A stretch of DNA of 64,000 bases from the NCBI RefSeq assembly GCF_900107255.1, contig NZ_FNPH01000006.1, positions 150,076-214,075 on the forward strand, written 5' to 3'. The position numbers were made by a program, and so were the translations under genes. The notes below the pieces were generated by a model. The model ran no database searches and was not told the origin of the DNA. It saw only the letters and a list, made by a program, of their open reading frames with translations. Below, piece after piece: positions 25,965 through 34,695 of the stretch. Origin of the DNA: Micromonospora pattaloongensis. Lineage in GTDB: Bacteria > Actinomycetota > Actinomycetes > Mycobacteriales > Micromonosporaceae. Positions within the stretch are counted from its first letter, which is position 1; each line of letters opens with the position of its first letter.

Positions 25965-27281
25965 GTGGGGGGCTATGGCTTGCAGGTGGCGCTGGTGCTG
26001 GTGCTGGTGCTGCTGAACGCGGTGTTCGCGGGCAGCGAGATGGCGCTGGTGTCGCTGCGGGAGGGGCAGCTGCAGCGGCTGGAGCGCGAGTCGCGGGGCG
26101 GCCGCGTGCTCGCCCGGCTGGCGCGGGACCCGAACCGCTTCCTGGCGACCATCCAGATCGGCATCACGTTGGCCGGGTTCCTGGCCTCCGCGGCGGCCGC
26201 GGTCTCGCTCGCCGCGCCGTTGGTGAAGCCGCTGGGCTTTCTCGGCGGGGCGGCGGAGCCGGTGTCGATCGTTCTCGTGACGATCATCCTGACCTTCGTC
26301 ACCCTCGTGTTCGGGGAGCTCGCCCCGAAGCGGATCGCGATGCAGCGCCCCGAGGGCTGGGCGTTGCTGGTGGGGCGACCGTTGGATGCCCTGTCGTCGT
26401 TCTCCCGGCCGGCGGTGTGGCTGCTCAGTGCCGCGACCGACGTCGTCGTACGGCTGACCGGCAGTGACCCGGAGGCGCGCCGCGAGGAGGTGACCACCGA
26501 GGAGCTGCGGGACATGGTCGCCGCGCAGCGGAGCCTCACCCCGGAGCATCGCACGATCATCAGCGGTGCCTTCGAGGTGGCCGACCGGATCCTGCGGGAG
26601 ATCCTGGTGCCCCGCCGCGACGTCTTCTCGTTGCCGGCGACGATGCCCGTCGGTGAGGCGCTGCGCGGCCTCGGCGAGTCCGGCAAGACGCGGGCGCCGG
26701 TGGTCGGTCCCGGCGGGCTCGACGACGTGGTGGGGCTGGTGCACATGCGCGACCTGCTGGACGGCGCCGGCGTGGTGGCCGACCGGGCCAGCCCCGCGCT
26801 GTTCCTGCCCGAGACGCTCAGCGTGACCGATGCGATGCGCGAGATGCGCCAGCAACGACAGCCGTTCGCGCTGATCGTGGACGAGCGCGGCGCGATCGAC
26901 GGCATCGTCACGATCGAGGACCTGGTGGAGGAGGTCGTCGGCGAGATCTACGACGAGACCGACCGGGACGTCCAGGCGGCGATCCGCGAACCGGACGGCG
27001 CCGTGGTGCTGCCCGGCGTCTTCCCGATTCACGACCTGCCGGACGTCGGCGTCTCGATCCGCGACATCGAGGACGGCGACTACACGACCATCGCCGGACT
27101 CGTCCTGGCCCGGCTGGGGCACATCCCGCGGGCGCCGGGCGAGATGGTCGAGCTGCCCGGCTTCACGGCCCGGGTCGTCGAGGTCACCGGTCGGGCGATC
27201 ACCAAGGTCCGCGTCCAGCCGCGTCCGCTGGAGAGGCCCGACGACGACGTGGCGAACGTCCGCAAGCGCGAAGATGACTGA
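25965..27281 (+). CDS. CNNM/CorC-type membrane protein with CBS pair
   Basis: 438 residues from GTG 25965 (purine-rich GGCGGGGGG upstream). A DUF21 membrane domain with about four segments (1-180) carries FAGSEMALVSLR, the conserved core of the family, and FGELAPKRIAMQ. A CBS pair covers about 205-325, with IDGIVTIEDLVEEVVGEI, the hallmark between CBS and C-terminal domains. A CorC_HlyC domain lies at about 340-425. Family members are linked to Mg2+ or Co2+ efflux and often misnamed hemolysins. The 194-base gap upstream is GC-rich and I could not assign a riboswitch to it. Confidence 0.9.
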   Translation: MGGYGLQVALVLVLVLLNAVFAGSEMALVSLREGQLQRLERESRGGRVLARLARDPNRFLATIQIGITLAGFLASAAAAVSLAAPLVKPLGFLGGAAEPVSIVLVTIILTFVTLVFGELAPKRIAMQRPEGWALLVGRPLDALSSFSRPAVWLLSAATDVVVRLTGSDPEARREEVTTEELRDMVAAQRSLTPEHRTIISGAFEVADRILREILVPRRDVFSLPATMPVGEALRGLGESGKTRAPVVGPGGLDDVVGLVHMRDLLDGAGVVADRASPALFLPETLSVTDAMREMRQQRQPFALIVDERGAIDGIVTIEDLVEEVVGEIYDETDRDVQAAIREPDGAVVLPGVFPIHDLPDVGVSIRDIEDGDYTTIAGLVLARLGHIPRAPGEMVELPGFTARVVEVTGRAITKVRVQPRPLERPDDDVANVRKREDD

Positions 27282-27400
27282 TCACGCGATTTCCGGGACG
27301 GCCGTCACCAGTGCTGGGACAGTGTGAACGAGGCGACACGCGAATCGTGCGTCGCCGCTCCCGACGCTGCCCGTGGGCCAGAAGTGGCGGTGAATGCGGC

Positions 27401-29470
27401 GTGATCCAGCCGAACAGTCCCGACCCGATCCACTCGTGGGAGCCCGGCTACACCCCGGCGTTCGTCTCCAACGGGGTGGTCGGGCTACGGGTGTGCCCCA
27501 TACCCCTGCTGTCCGGCGTGACCACCGTCAACGGCTTCGTCGGCATGGATCGGGAGACCGGGGTGGAGGGCTTCGCGCAGACGCCCTATCCGCTCGCCGG
27601 TGACCTGCGCATCAACGGCGTGTCGCTGTCCCAGTCGCCGGAACGGGCGACGCTGCGCGAGCAGCGGTACGACTTCTCCTGCGGCGAGCTGCACACGCGC
27701 TTCCACTTCGACGGCGACGGAGCGGGCGCCGAGGTCAACAGTGTGATGTTCTGCAGCCGGACCCGTCCGCCCGTTGTCGTGCACAGGCTGCAGTTCCACG
27801 TCGATCAGGACTGCCAGTTGGAGATCGCCGCCGGCCTCGACCCACAGGGTGTGCTCGGCCGCTGGCTCGAGCCGCCGCGCTGTCCGCCGGACCACGTCCG
27901 CAACATCGACTGCGTGACGCAGTGGGGCAGCCACGGCGACATGGGCTCGCTCGGGCTCGCCTACGGCACGGACTTCCGGGGCACCGATCAGGCGGTCCGC
28001 CGGTTCAGCGAGCAGACCGGCGGCCAGACGTTCACCACGTATGCGGTGCGGGCCGAGGCGGGGCGCCGGTACGAGCTGCGGCAGTTCACCAGCCTTGTTC
28101 CGGACGCATGGCACGAACGTCCCCTGCACGAGGCGGCCCGGCTGCTCACCGCCGCGGTGTCGGCCGGCGGCGACGATCTGCGGGCCGACAACCGCAGGGC
28201 CTGGGAGGAGCTGTGGTGTGGGCGGCCGACCCTCGTGGGTGCGCCCCCGCAGTGGCAGGGGATAATCGACGCGGCCTTCTTCTATCTGCACAGCTCCGCG
28301 AACCGCTCCGCGCCGGCGAGCACGCACCTGTTCGGGCTCTCCTCCTGGCCCGACTACCACTACTACCGTGGCCACGTGATGTGGGACGTCCCGGCGTTCG
28401 CCGTCCCGCCGCTGCTGCTGAGCTCCCCCGAGAGCGCCCGTAGCCTGATCACCTACCGCTACGCCAAGCTCTGCGGCGCCTTCGCCAACGCCGCCGCCCG
28501 CGGGTACACCGGTGCCCAGTTCCCGTGGGAGAGCAGTCCCAGCAAGGGGGAGGAGGCGGCACCGGTGGAGGTGCCGCACTCGTACACCGAAGAGCACGTC
28601 AGCATGGACGTCGCGCTGGAGTTCGCGAACTACGTGCACGCCACCGGCGACCGCGGGTTCGCGGCGGACTTCGCCTGGCCGGTGATGTCGTCGGTGGCGC
28701 GCTGGCTGGACAGCCGGGTGGAGCACACCGCGCGCGGCTACGAACTTCGTGGGGTGAACGGCATCGCGGAGACCGAGACGACCGTCGACAACAACGCGTT
28801 CGTCAACTGCTCCGCGGTGCTCGCGCTGCGCGAGACGGTGGCGCTCGGACGGTCCCTGGGGCAGACGGTCGACGAGCACTGGGAGAGCATCGCCGACCAC
28901 CTGGTCCTCCCGATCGATCCGGAGACCAGAGTCATCCGGAACCACGACCGTCACGATCCGTGCGAGGACAAGGGGGAGACACCGGAGGGGGCGGCGGTGC
29001 TCTTCCCGCTCGGCTATCCGGTCGACGCCGAGACGGAACGGGCGACGCTGGAGTTCCACCTGCGCTCGGCCGACCGGTACGTGGGTGCGCCGATGCTCTC
29101 GCCGATGCTCGGCGTCTACGCGGCGTGGCTCGGCGACCGCGGCCGCGCTTACGAGCTGTTCGAGCGCGGTTACGCGTCGTTCGTGGTTCCGCCGTTCGCC
29201 ATGGCGACCGAGTTCAGCCCGGCGCGGTATCCCGACAAGCCCCGGGCGGTGCCCTTCACCGCCAACCTGGGCGGCATGCTGGCCGCCTGCTACTACGGGC
29301 TTTGCGGCATGAGGTTGAACGACGGCGACCCGGCCACCTGGTGTGAACGGTCGATCATGATGCCGTGCGTCGGCGAGTCGATCCACGTGGAGCGGATGTG
29401 GGTGCGGGGCCGGCCCGCGGCGCTGACGGCCGAGGACGGGGCCGAGCGCGCGCGCATCACGTTCCTGTAG
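27401..29470 (+). CDS. GH65-like glycoside hydrolase, PGGHG type
   Basis: 689 residues from GTG 27401, no signal peptide. The layout fits GH65: an N-terminal beta-sandwich (about 1-270) and an (alpha/alpha)6 barrel. The segment HVMWDVPAFAVPPLLL near residue 327 and the block ARGYTGAQFPWESSPSKGEE match the eukaryotic and bacterial glucosylgalactosyl-hydroxylysine glucosidase branch. The usual catalytic acid motif GPDE is replaced by GIAETETTVDNNAF near 458, which still offers Glu. Most GH65 enzymes act on alpha-glucosidic bonds; the actual substrate here is unknown. It opens the carbohydrate block. Confidence 0.8.
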   Translation: MIQPNSPDPIHSWEPGYTPAFVSNGVVGLRVCPIPLLSGVTTVNGFVGMDRETGVEGFAQTPYPLAGDLRINGVSLSQSPERATLREQRYDFSCGELHTRFHFDGDGAGAEVNSVMFCSRTRPPVVVHRLQFHVDQDCQLEIAAGLDPQGVLGRWLEPPRCPPDHVRNIDCVTQWGSHGDMGSLGLAYGTDFRGTDQAVRRFSEQTGGQTFTTYAVRAEAGRRYELRQFTSLVPDAWHERPLHEAARLLTAAVSAGGDDLRADNRRAWEELWCGRPTLVGAPPQWQGIIDAAFFYLHSSANRSAPASTHLFGLSSWPDYHYYRGHVMWDVPAFAVPPLLLSSPESARSLITYRYAKLCGAFANAAARGYTGAQFPWESSPSKGEEAAPVEVPHSYTEEHVSMDVALEFANYVHATGDRGFAADFAWPVMSSVARWLDSRVEHTARGYELRGVNGIAETETTVDNNAFVNCSAVLALRETVALGRSLGQTVDEHWESIADHLVLPIDPETRVIRNHDRHDPCEDKGETPEGAAVLFPLGYPVDAETERATLEFHLRSADRYVGAPMLSPMLGVYAAWLGDRGRAYELFERGYASFVVPPFAMATEFSPARYPDKPRAVPFTANLGGMLAACYYGLCGMRLNDGDPATWCERSIMMPCVGESIHVERMWVRGRPAALTAEDGAERARITFL

Positions 29471-29471
29471 C

Positions 29472-29502
29472 GGTGTGCCCACGGCCGGGCCGTGGGCACA
29501 CC
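29472..29502. terminator. Bidirectional hairpin terminator
   Basis: Perfect 14-bp arms (29472-29485 and 29489-29502) close on a CGG loop, between the ends of two convergent genes. There is no long U run on either side, as is common in actinomycete terminators. Confidence 0.75.
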
Positions 29503-29513
29503 ACGCATGGCGG

Positions 29514-31787
29514 CTACGGGTAGTTCGTCAGGTACGACACCAGGTTCGAGGAGTTCGAGGTGCCGCCGGCGTTGTTGATGATCCGGGCGATCGTGCCGGC
29601 GCCGCCGAGCGAGACCGTCACCATGTTCGTGAACCGCACGTTCGGATTCTGCGGCACCTCGAAGGCGCGGTCCGCGGCGATGCCGGCGTCGGTGGTGAAG
29701 ACGCAGTAGCTGCCCAGCCCCCACGCCTGGTGGCTGGTGACGTGGTCGGCCACCTTGTACGCGGCCCACCCGCGGCTGGACCCGTTCATCCACGCCGCCT
29801 GGTTCGGCGGGTCGTACGGCATCTCGTTCTGGTAGAAGTACGTCCGCCCGCCGTTGCCGTTCCAGATCGTCTGGTACTTCTGGTAGTGCTCGACGAAGAG
29901 GCCGTACATGGTGACGTCGTCGCCGTTGACGATCAGACCGGTGTCGGCGGTGTTCACGTTCCAGCCGACGCCGGTGCCGTGGTCGGCGCGCCACAGCCAC
30001 ATGTGGTCGCCGATCACGTGGTCGCTGTTGACCACGAGGGTGGTGGCCGCCCGGCCCACGCCGGGCCCGCCGATCCGGAAGAACACGTCGTGCAGCGAGA
30101 TCGGGTTGGCGGCGTTGTTCGCGGCGGCGCCGGGCGGGCCGATCTCCATCAGCGTCGGCGAGGAGACGGGGCCGGCGTCGATCAGGATGCCGGCGACCTT
30201 CGCCCCCGGCACGTCGGCGACGCTCACCGCGGTGATGCCGTTCTGCGGGACCAGCGTGGCCAGGCCGAGCCCGAGCACGACGGTGTCGGGTCGGGTGATC
30301 CGCAGCGTCTGATCGAGGTTGTACACGCCCGGCGAGATGATCAGGTGCTTGCCCTGGGCGAGGGCGGCGTTCATGGTGGCGGCGGTGGTGCCTGGCCGGG
30401 CGATGAAGAACTGGTCGAGCGAGATCGACGTGCCCGCCGGGGTCTTGCCGTACCAGCTGGTGCCGCGGCTGTTGGTGCGCAACGCCGGGACGAAGACGCG
30501 GTAGACGCCGCCGCTGTCGACGTACAGGAACGGCTTCTCCCGTACGACGGGCGTGGTGTCGAGAACGGTGTGTGAGGGGTTCGGGAAGTGCGGCGCGGGG
30601 GCCCCGGTGACGCCCTGGAAGACCATGTTCCACACCGAGCCGGTCCATCCGTTGCCGAACTCGCTGTTGCGTGAGTACCACTGCTGCTGGGACCCCGAGA
30701 CCACCAGGCCGTCGATGCGGGTGTCCGCCATCAGGCCGCCGCTGGACCAGCCGTCGCCGCCGTTCCAGAGCTGGATCTGGTTCTGACCGCCGCGCAGGTG
30801 CATGCGCCGGTACGGCGCGGCCTGCGAGACCGCCCACCGTTCGACGCTCACCCCGGCCGGCAGCGTCACCGACAGGTTCTCCGCGGACCGCCAGAAGTTC
30901 TGGGTGGCGTTGCCGCCCATCCAGAACGCCTCGGCCCGGACGTGCCCGTTGAGGTTGACGTCGTCGGGGGAGAGGCCGAGGCCGGCGACCTGGGTGAAGA
31001 AGCCGAGGTTGACGTCGGCGGTGTAGGTGCCGGGCTTGAACAGCACGGCGTAGCGGTTGGGGCCGAACTGGTTGGTCTCCTGCTGGGTGAAGATGCTGTT
31101 GAGGTGACTCTGGATCTGTGACGTCGGGGTGGACGGGTCGAAGATCCGGGTGTTCGGGCCGAAGTTCGGGTTGCGCGGGTCGGTGGGCTCCACCGGGGGG
31201 CCGCCGGTGCCGCCCGACTCGCCGTAGACCTGGAACTCCCAGAGCGAGTAGCCGTAGCCGGTAGCGCGTTGCGTGCCGTACATCCGCACGTACCGGCCCG
31301 CACCGGCCACCGTCAGGCTCTGCTCGCCGCCGGTTCCGGTGGTGATGGAGTAGATCGAGGTCCAGGCGCTGCCGTCGTCGGAGGTCTGGATCTGGAACGC
31401 GCGCCCGTACGCGGTCTCCCAGCGCAGGGTGACCTGGCTGATCGTGGCGCGGGCGCCCAGGTCGACCTGGAGCCACTGCGGGTCGCTGAAGGCGCTGGAC
31501 CAGCGGGTGCCAGTGTTGCCGTCGACCGCCGCCGAGGCGGGCGTGCCGCCGTTCTCGGTCGAGGAGGCGAGGGCCGGCCGGCCCTGGGAGAGCAGCACCG
31601 GCGCGGCCTGCGCGGCCGGCGCGGCGCCGACCGGGAGCATGCCGGCCGGGAGCACGGCGCCGGCCGGGAGCGTGGCGCCGACCGGGAGCACGGCGGCGGC
31701 CAGCGCCACGGCGAGTCCGCGCGCCGCGCGCCGCAGCCGCGGGCCGCGGGCGCGCGGCGGCGGTGGCGAAATGAGCTGAGGTTTCAT
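29514..31787 (-). CDS. Secreted F5/8 type C plus right-handed beta-helix protein
   Basis: 757 residues. A long signal region (about 1-60) contains four degenerate LP(V/A)GA units. A discoidin-like F5/8 C (CBM32-type) domain follows (about 65-190: GNTGTRWSSAFSDPQWLQVDLG, ending SLWEFQVYG). Residues about 215-757 are Asn/Gly-rich and repetitive in beta-helix style, with two FKPGTY/ISPGVYNL-like turns typical of pectate-lyase folds. I infer a carbohydrate-active enzyme or binding protein; no catalytic residues can be assigned. Such proteins are sometimes labelled adenylyl cyclase without support. A LacI-type operator lies upstream. Confidence 0.75.
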   Translation of the reverse strand: MKPQLISPPPPRARGPRLRRAARGLAVALAAAVLPVGATLPAGAVLPAGMLPVGAAPAAQAAPVLLSQGRPALASSTENGGTPASAAVDGNTGTRWSSAFSDPQWLQVDLGARATISQVTLRWETAYGRAFQIQTSDDGSAWTSIYSITTGTGGEQSLTVAGAGRYVRMYGTQRATGYGYSLWEFQVYGESGGTGGPPVEPTDPRNPNFGPNTRIFDPSTPTSQIQSHLNSIFTQQETNQFGPNRYAVLFKPGTYTADVNLGFFTQVAGLGLSPDDVNLNGHVRAEAFWMGGNATQNFWRSAENLSVTLPAGVSVERWAVSQAAPYRRMHLRGGQNQIQLWNGGDGWSSGGLMADTRIDGLVVSGSQQQWYSRNSEFGNGWTGSVWNMVFQGVTGAPAPHFPNPSHTVLDTTPVVREKPFLYVDSGGVYRVFVPALRTNSRGTSWYGKTPAGTSISLDQFFIARPGTTAATMNAALAQGKHLIISPGVYNLDQTLRITRPDTVVLGLGLATLVPQNGITAVSVADVPGAKVAGILIDAGPVSSPTLMEIGPPGAAANNAANPISLHDVFFRIGGPGVGRAATTLVVNSDHVIGDHMWLWRADHGTGVGWNVNTADTGLIVNGDDVTMYGLFVEHYQKYQTIWNGNGGRTYFYQNEMPYDPPNQAAWMNGSSRGWAAYKVADHVTSHQAWGLGSYCVFTTDAGIAADRAFEVPQNPNVRFTNMVTVSLGGAGTIARIINNAGGTSNSSNLVSYLTNYP
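31626..31694 (-). repeat. 18-bp minisatellite inside a signal-peptide region
   Basis: Units at 31626-31640 (15 bp), 31641-31658, 31659-31676 and 31677-31694 (18 bp each) share the core GGGAGC and encode LP(V/A)GA-type repeats. They lie in the export region of the beta-helix protein and do not change the frame. Confidence 0.7.
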
Positions 31788-31888
31788 GATGACGCCTGTC
31801 GCTAGGAGAACTTCGGACGCCGGGTGACGGGGGCGCGACGCGGTGTCGCTCGGGGGTGGCGTCGTCCGGCCGGGGCGACGCCAGAGGC

Positions 31889-31941
31889 TGAGAGCGCTCT
31901 CAATGGTTCAGAAGTGTTACGGCGGCGTTGCCCGACGTCAA
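31889..31941 (-). promoter_or_regulatory. Promoter with LacI-type operator for the beta-helix gene
   Basis: On the minus strand a -35 TTGACG (31936-31941) and a -10-like TAACAC (31914-31919) are 16 bases apart. Just downstream, over the probable start of transcription, lies TGAGAGCGCTCTCA (31889-31902). This perfect 14-bp palindrome has the GAGCGCTC core of actinobacterial LacI-family sites such as that of CebR. No LacI gene lies in the window. Confidence 0.75.
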
Positions 31942-31995
31942 GACATCGACGTATTACGGTGTTATTTATGTAGATACGTCATTGGTGGCCGGTCG

Positions 31996-33198
31996 TCACT
32001 CCCGCGTCCCGCCCGCGGCCAGTAGCCCCGCGACCGGGAGCGTCGCCGCCCCCAGCGCCACCGCGTCCACGCCGAGCCGGCACACCTCGATCGACGCCTG
32101 GGCGTACGGCTGGCGCAGCGCCTGCCGCGCCGCGGCCTCGCGGATCGCCGGCAGCAGCCGCGTGCCGAGCGCCATCCCGGCCCAGCCGCCGAGGACGACC
32201 CGCTCGGGGTTGAACAGGTTGATCAGGTTCGCCACGCCGGCGCCGAGGTAACCCGCGGTCTCGTCCAGCACCCGTTGGGCCACCGCGGAGCTCTCCGCCG
32301 CCGCGATCAGCTCGGTGAGCTGCGACTCCTCGTCGACGCCCGGCACCGGGCGGCCGCGCCGCGCCTGCCGGTAGCGGTCGATGATCCCCTCCGCCCCGAC
32401 GTACGCCTCCAGGCACCCCGTGGCCCCGCACCGGCAGGAGCGTCCGCCGTACACCAGCGTCGTATGCCCCCACTCGCCGGCGCTGCTCGACGCGCCCCGG
32501 TACGTGACGCCGTTGGTCACGATCGCCGCGCCGACGCCGGAGCCGACCAGCGCGAAGACCGCGTGCCGCGCTCCGCGACCCGCGCCGAACCACATCTCGG
32601 CCTGGCCGAGGGTCTTGGCGCCGTTGTCGATGTGCAGCGGCAGGTCGGTGCCGGCCCGGATCAGCCGCTCGAGCGGGACGCCGTCCCAGCCCAGCGTCTG
32701 GGCGTGCACCACCACCTCGGGGCCCTGCGCGACGACGCCCGAGACCCCGATCCCCACCCCGAGCAGTTCGGCGCGGGCCACGGTGGCCCGGGAGGTCACC
32801 TCGTCGATGCCGGCCAGCACGTGCCCGGCCACGACGGCCGGGTCCGTGCCGCCCGGCTGGAGCGGGTATTCGACGCTGGCCAGCAGCGTCATCGCGAAGT
32901 CGAACAGCTCGACCCGCACCCGGGTCTCGCCGACGTCGACGCCGGCCACGCAGGCGAAGCGCGGCGCGATCCGCAGCCGCATGCTGGGGCGGCCGCCGTC
33001 GGACTCCAGCACCCCGGCCTCGGTGACCAGCCCCTCGTCGATCAGATCGCTGACCACGTTGCTGACGGCGGGCTGGCTCAGCCCGGTGCTGCGGGCAAGG
33101 TCCTGGCGGGTGAGTGGCCCGTCGAGAAAGAGCTTCCACAGCAGCGCCGACCGGTTCCGCCGCCGTACGGACCGGTTGGTTGCTCGCTCCAGCTCCAC
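31996..33198 (-). CDS. ROK-family transcriptional regulator
   Basis: 400 residues from GTG 33198 (GAGGTGA upstream). A winged helix at about 15-70 (LTRQDLARSTGLSQPAVSNVV) is followed by a sugar-kinase-like ROK domain with the zinc motif CRCGATGCLEAYVG near 255 and phosphate loops near 85 and 140. It is divergent from a sugar importer and GH1 gene. An imperfect palindrome overlaps their -10 element, so it probably represses them until a sugar binds. Confidence 0.88.
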   Translation of the reverse strand: MELERATNRSVRRRNRSALLWKLFLDGPLTRQDLARSTGLSQPAVSNVVSDLIDEGLVTEAGVLESDGGRPSMRLRIAPRFACVAGVDVGETRVRVELFDFAMTLLASVEYPLQPGGTDPAVVAGHVLAGIDEVTSRATVARAELLGVGIGVSGVVAQGPEVVVHAQTLGWDGVPLERLIRAGTDLPLHIDNGAKTLGQAEMWFGAGRGARHAVFALVGSGVGAAIVTNGVTYRGASSSAGEWGHTTLVYGGRSCRCGATGCLEAYVGAEGIIDRYRQARRGRPVPGVDEESQLTELIAAAESSAVAQRVLDETAGYLGAGVANLINLFNPERVVLGGWAGMALGTRLLPAIREAAARQALRQPYAQASIEVCRLGVDAVALGAATLPVAGLLAAGGTRE

Positions 33199-33245
33199 GC
33201 GTCACCTCGATCTTTCGCGGTCTCCGGCACTCTACGGGCCGGGCC

Positions 33246-33290
33246 TTGACGGTCCCGTCGTCAACCACTTTAATAACGGCGTTAATTAAG
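33246..33290 (+). promoter_or_regulatory. Importer promoter with overlapping ROK-type palindrome
   Basis: TTGACG (33246-33251) and TTTAAT (33269-33274) are 17 bases apart and read towards the binding-protein gene. The -10 lies inside an AT-rich palindrome: arms CTTTAATAACG (33268-33278) and CGTTAATTAAG (33280-33290) match at 9 of 11 positions around one central G. That position suits repression by the divergent ROK protein. Confidence 0.65.
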
Positions 33291-33329
33291 CCCTGATGTA
33301 ACTCCCCCCTCGACGCAGAAGGGCAGACC

Positions 33330-34625
33330 GTGTCGAATCGATATCTGGCGGCCGCGGCCGCGGCCGTGCTGGCGGCCGGGTCGCTGAGCGCCTGCGGCGG
33401 CTCCGGCGACTCCCCGGAGTCCACCAAGACCCTCACCTACTGGGCCAGCAACCAGGGCGCCAGCCTGGAGGCCGACAAGCAGATCCTCCAGCCCGAGCTG
33501 GACAAGTTCGAGCAGCAGACCGGCATCAAGGTCAATGTGGAAGTCGTGCCCTGGTCGGATCTGCTGAACCGGCTGCTGGCCGCCGCCACCTCCGGCAAGG
33601 GCCCGGACGTGGTGAACATCGGCAACACCTGGTCGGCCTCGCTGCAGGCGACCGGCGCGCTGGAGGAGTTCGACGACGCGACGCTGGCCGAGATCGGCGG
33701 CAGGCAGCGCTTCGTCCCCGCGGCGCTCGCCGCCACCGGGGCGGCCGGCAAGCCCCCGGCGGCCGTGCCGCTCTACAGCCTCGCGTACGCGCTGTACTAC
33801 AACAAGAAAGCGTTCGCCGACGCCGGCATCAGCGCCCCGCCCGCAACGTGGGAGCAGCTCGTCGAGGCCGGCCGCAAGCTGACCAAGGGCGGCCGGTGGG
33901 GCCTGGCGGTGGAGGGGGCGAACCCCTCGGAGAACGCCCACCACGCGTTCACGTTCAGCCAGCAGTACGGCGGTGAGTGGTTCGACGCCGCGGGCAAGCC
34001 GACCTTCGACACGCCGCAGAACGTCGCGGCGGTCAAGCGGTACGTCGACCTCATGGCCGCTGACAAGATCGTCAACCCGAGCAACGCCGAGTACGCGCAG
34101 AACCAGGCGGTCTCGGACTTCGCCAACGGCAAGGCCGCGATGCTGCTCTGGCAGGCCGCCGGCTCGAACCTCAAGACCCAGAACATGGCCCCCGACGCGT
34201 ACGGGGTGGCGCCCGTGCCGCTGCCGGCCAGCGCGCCCGCCGGTGGCAAGAAGGTCACCAGCATGGTCGCCGGCATCAATATCGCGGTCTTCAAGCACAC
34301 GAAGAACCGGGACGGGGCGTTGCGGTTCGTGAAGTTCATGACGAGCGACGAGGAGCAGGTCGCGCTGAACAGGACCTACGGGTCGCTGCCGGCGGTGAGC
34401 ACCGTCGCCGCCGATCCGGCGTTCGCGGGGCCGGAGCAGCAGGTGCTGCAGCAGACCCTCGCCGGCACCGCCGCCCCGCTGCCGCAGGTGCCCGACGAGA
34501 GCACGTTCGAGACCCTCGTCGGGACCGCGATCAAGGACCTCTTCGCGGACGCGGCCAGCGGCAAGCCCGTCACCGAACAGGCCGTGCGGACCGCGTTGAC
34601 CCAGGCGCAACAGCAGCTGCGCTGA
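33330..34625 (+). CDS. Sugar ABC transporter binding lipoprotein
   Basis: 431 residues from GTG 33330. Signal peptide with lipobox LSAC, lipidated Cys22. The mature part is a family 1 solute-binding protein of carbohydrate importers (ISAPPATWEQLVEAGRKLTKGG near 165). Linked permeases and a GH1 beta-glucosidase suggest a beta-linked oligosaccharide such as cellobiose, but the ligand is inference. It is first in an operon running to 37935. Confidence 0.88.
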   Translation: MSNRYLAAAAAAVLAAGSLSACGGSGDSPESTKTLTYWASNQGASLEADKQILQPELDKFEQQTGIKVNVEVVPWSDLLNRLLAAATSGKGPDVVNIGNTWSASLQATGALEEFDDATLAEIGGRQRFVPAALAATGAAGKPPAAVPLYSLAYALYYNKKAFADAGISAPPATWEQLVEAGRKLTKGGRWGLAVEGANPSENAHHAFTFSQQYGGEWFDAAGKPTFDTPQNVAAVKRYVDLMAADKIVNPSNAEYAQNQAVSDFANGKAAMLLWQAAGSNLKTQNMAPDAYGVAPVPLPASAPAGGKKVTSMVAGINIAVFKHTKNRDGALRFVKFMTSDEEQVALNRTYGSLPAVSTVAADPAFAGPEQQVLQQTLAGTAAPLPQVPDESTFETLVGTAIKDLFADAASGKPVTEQAVRTALTQAQQQLR

Positions 34626-34636
34626 CCTGCCGGACC

Positions 34637-34675
34637 GGTGGCCGTGGGCGGTACGCCGACCCGCCCACGGCCACC
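34637..34675 (+). terminator. Strong hairpin between binding-protein and permease genes
   Basis: Perfect 15-bp arms (34637-34651, 34661-34675) with a 9-base loop lie between the binding-protein stop and the permease ribosome site. Within importer operons such hairpins commonly protect the binding-protein message or partly end transcription, giving more binding protein than permease. Confidence 0.65.
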
Positions 34676-34695
34676 CCCGTGTCGAGAGGAGCGCG

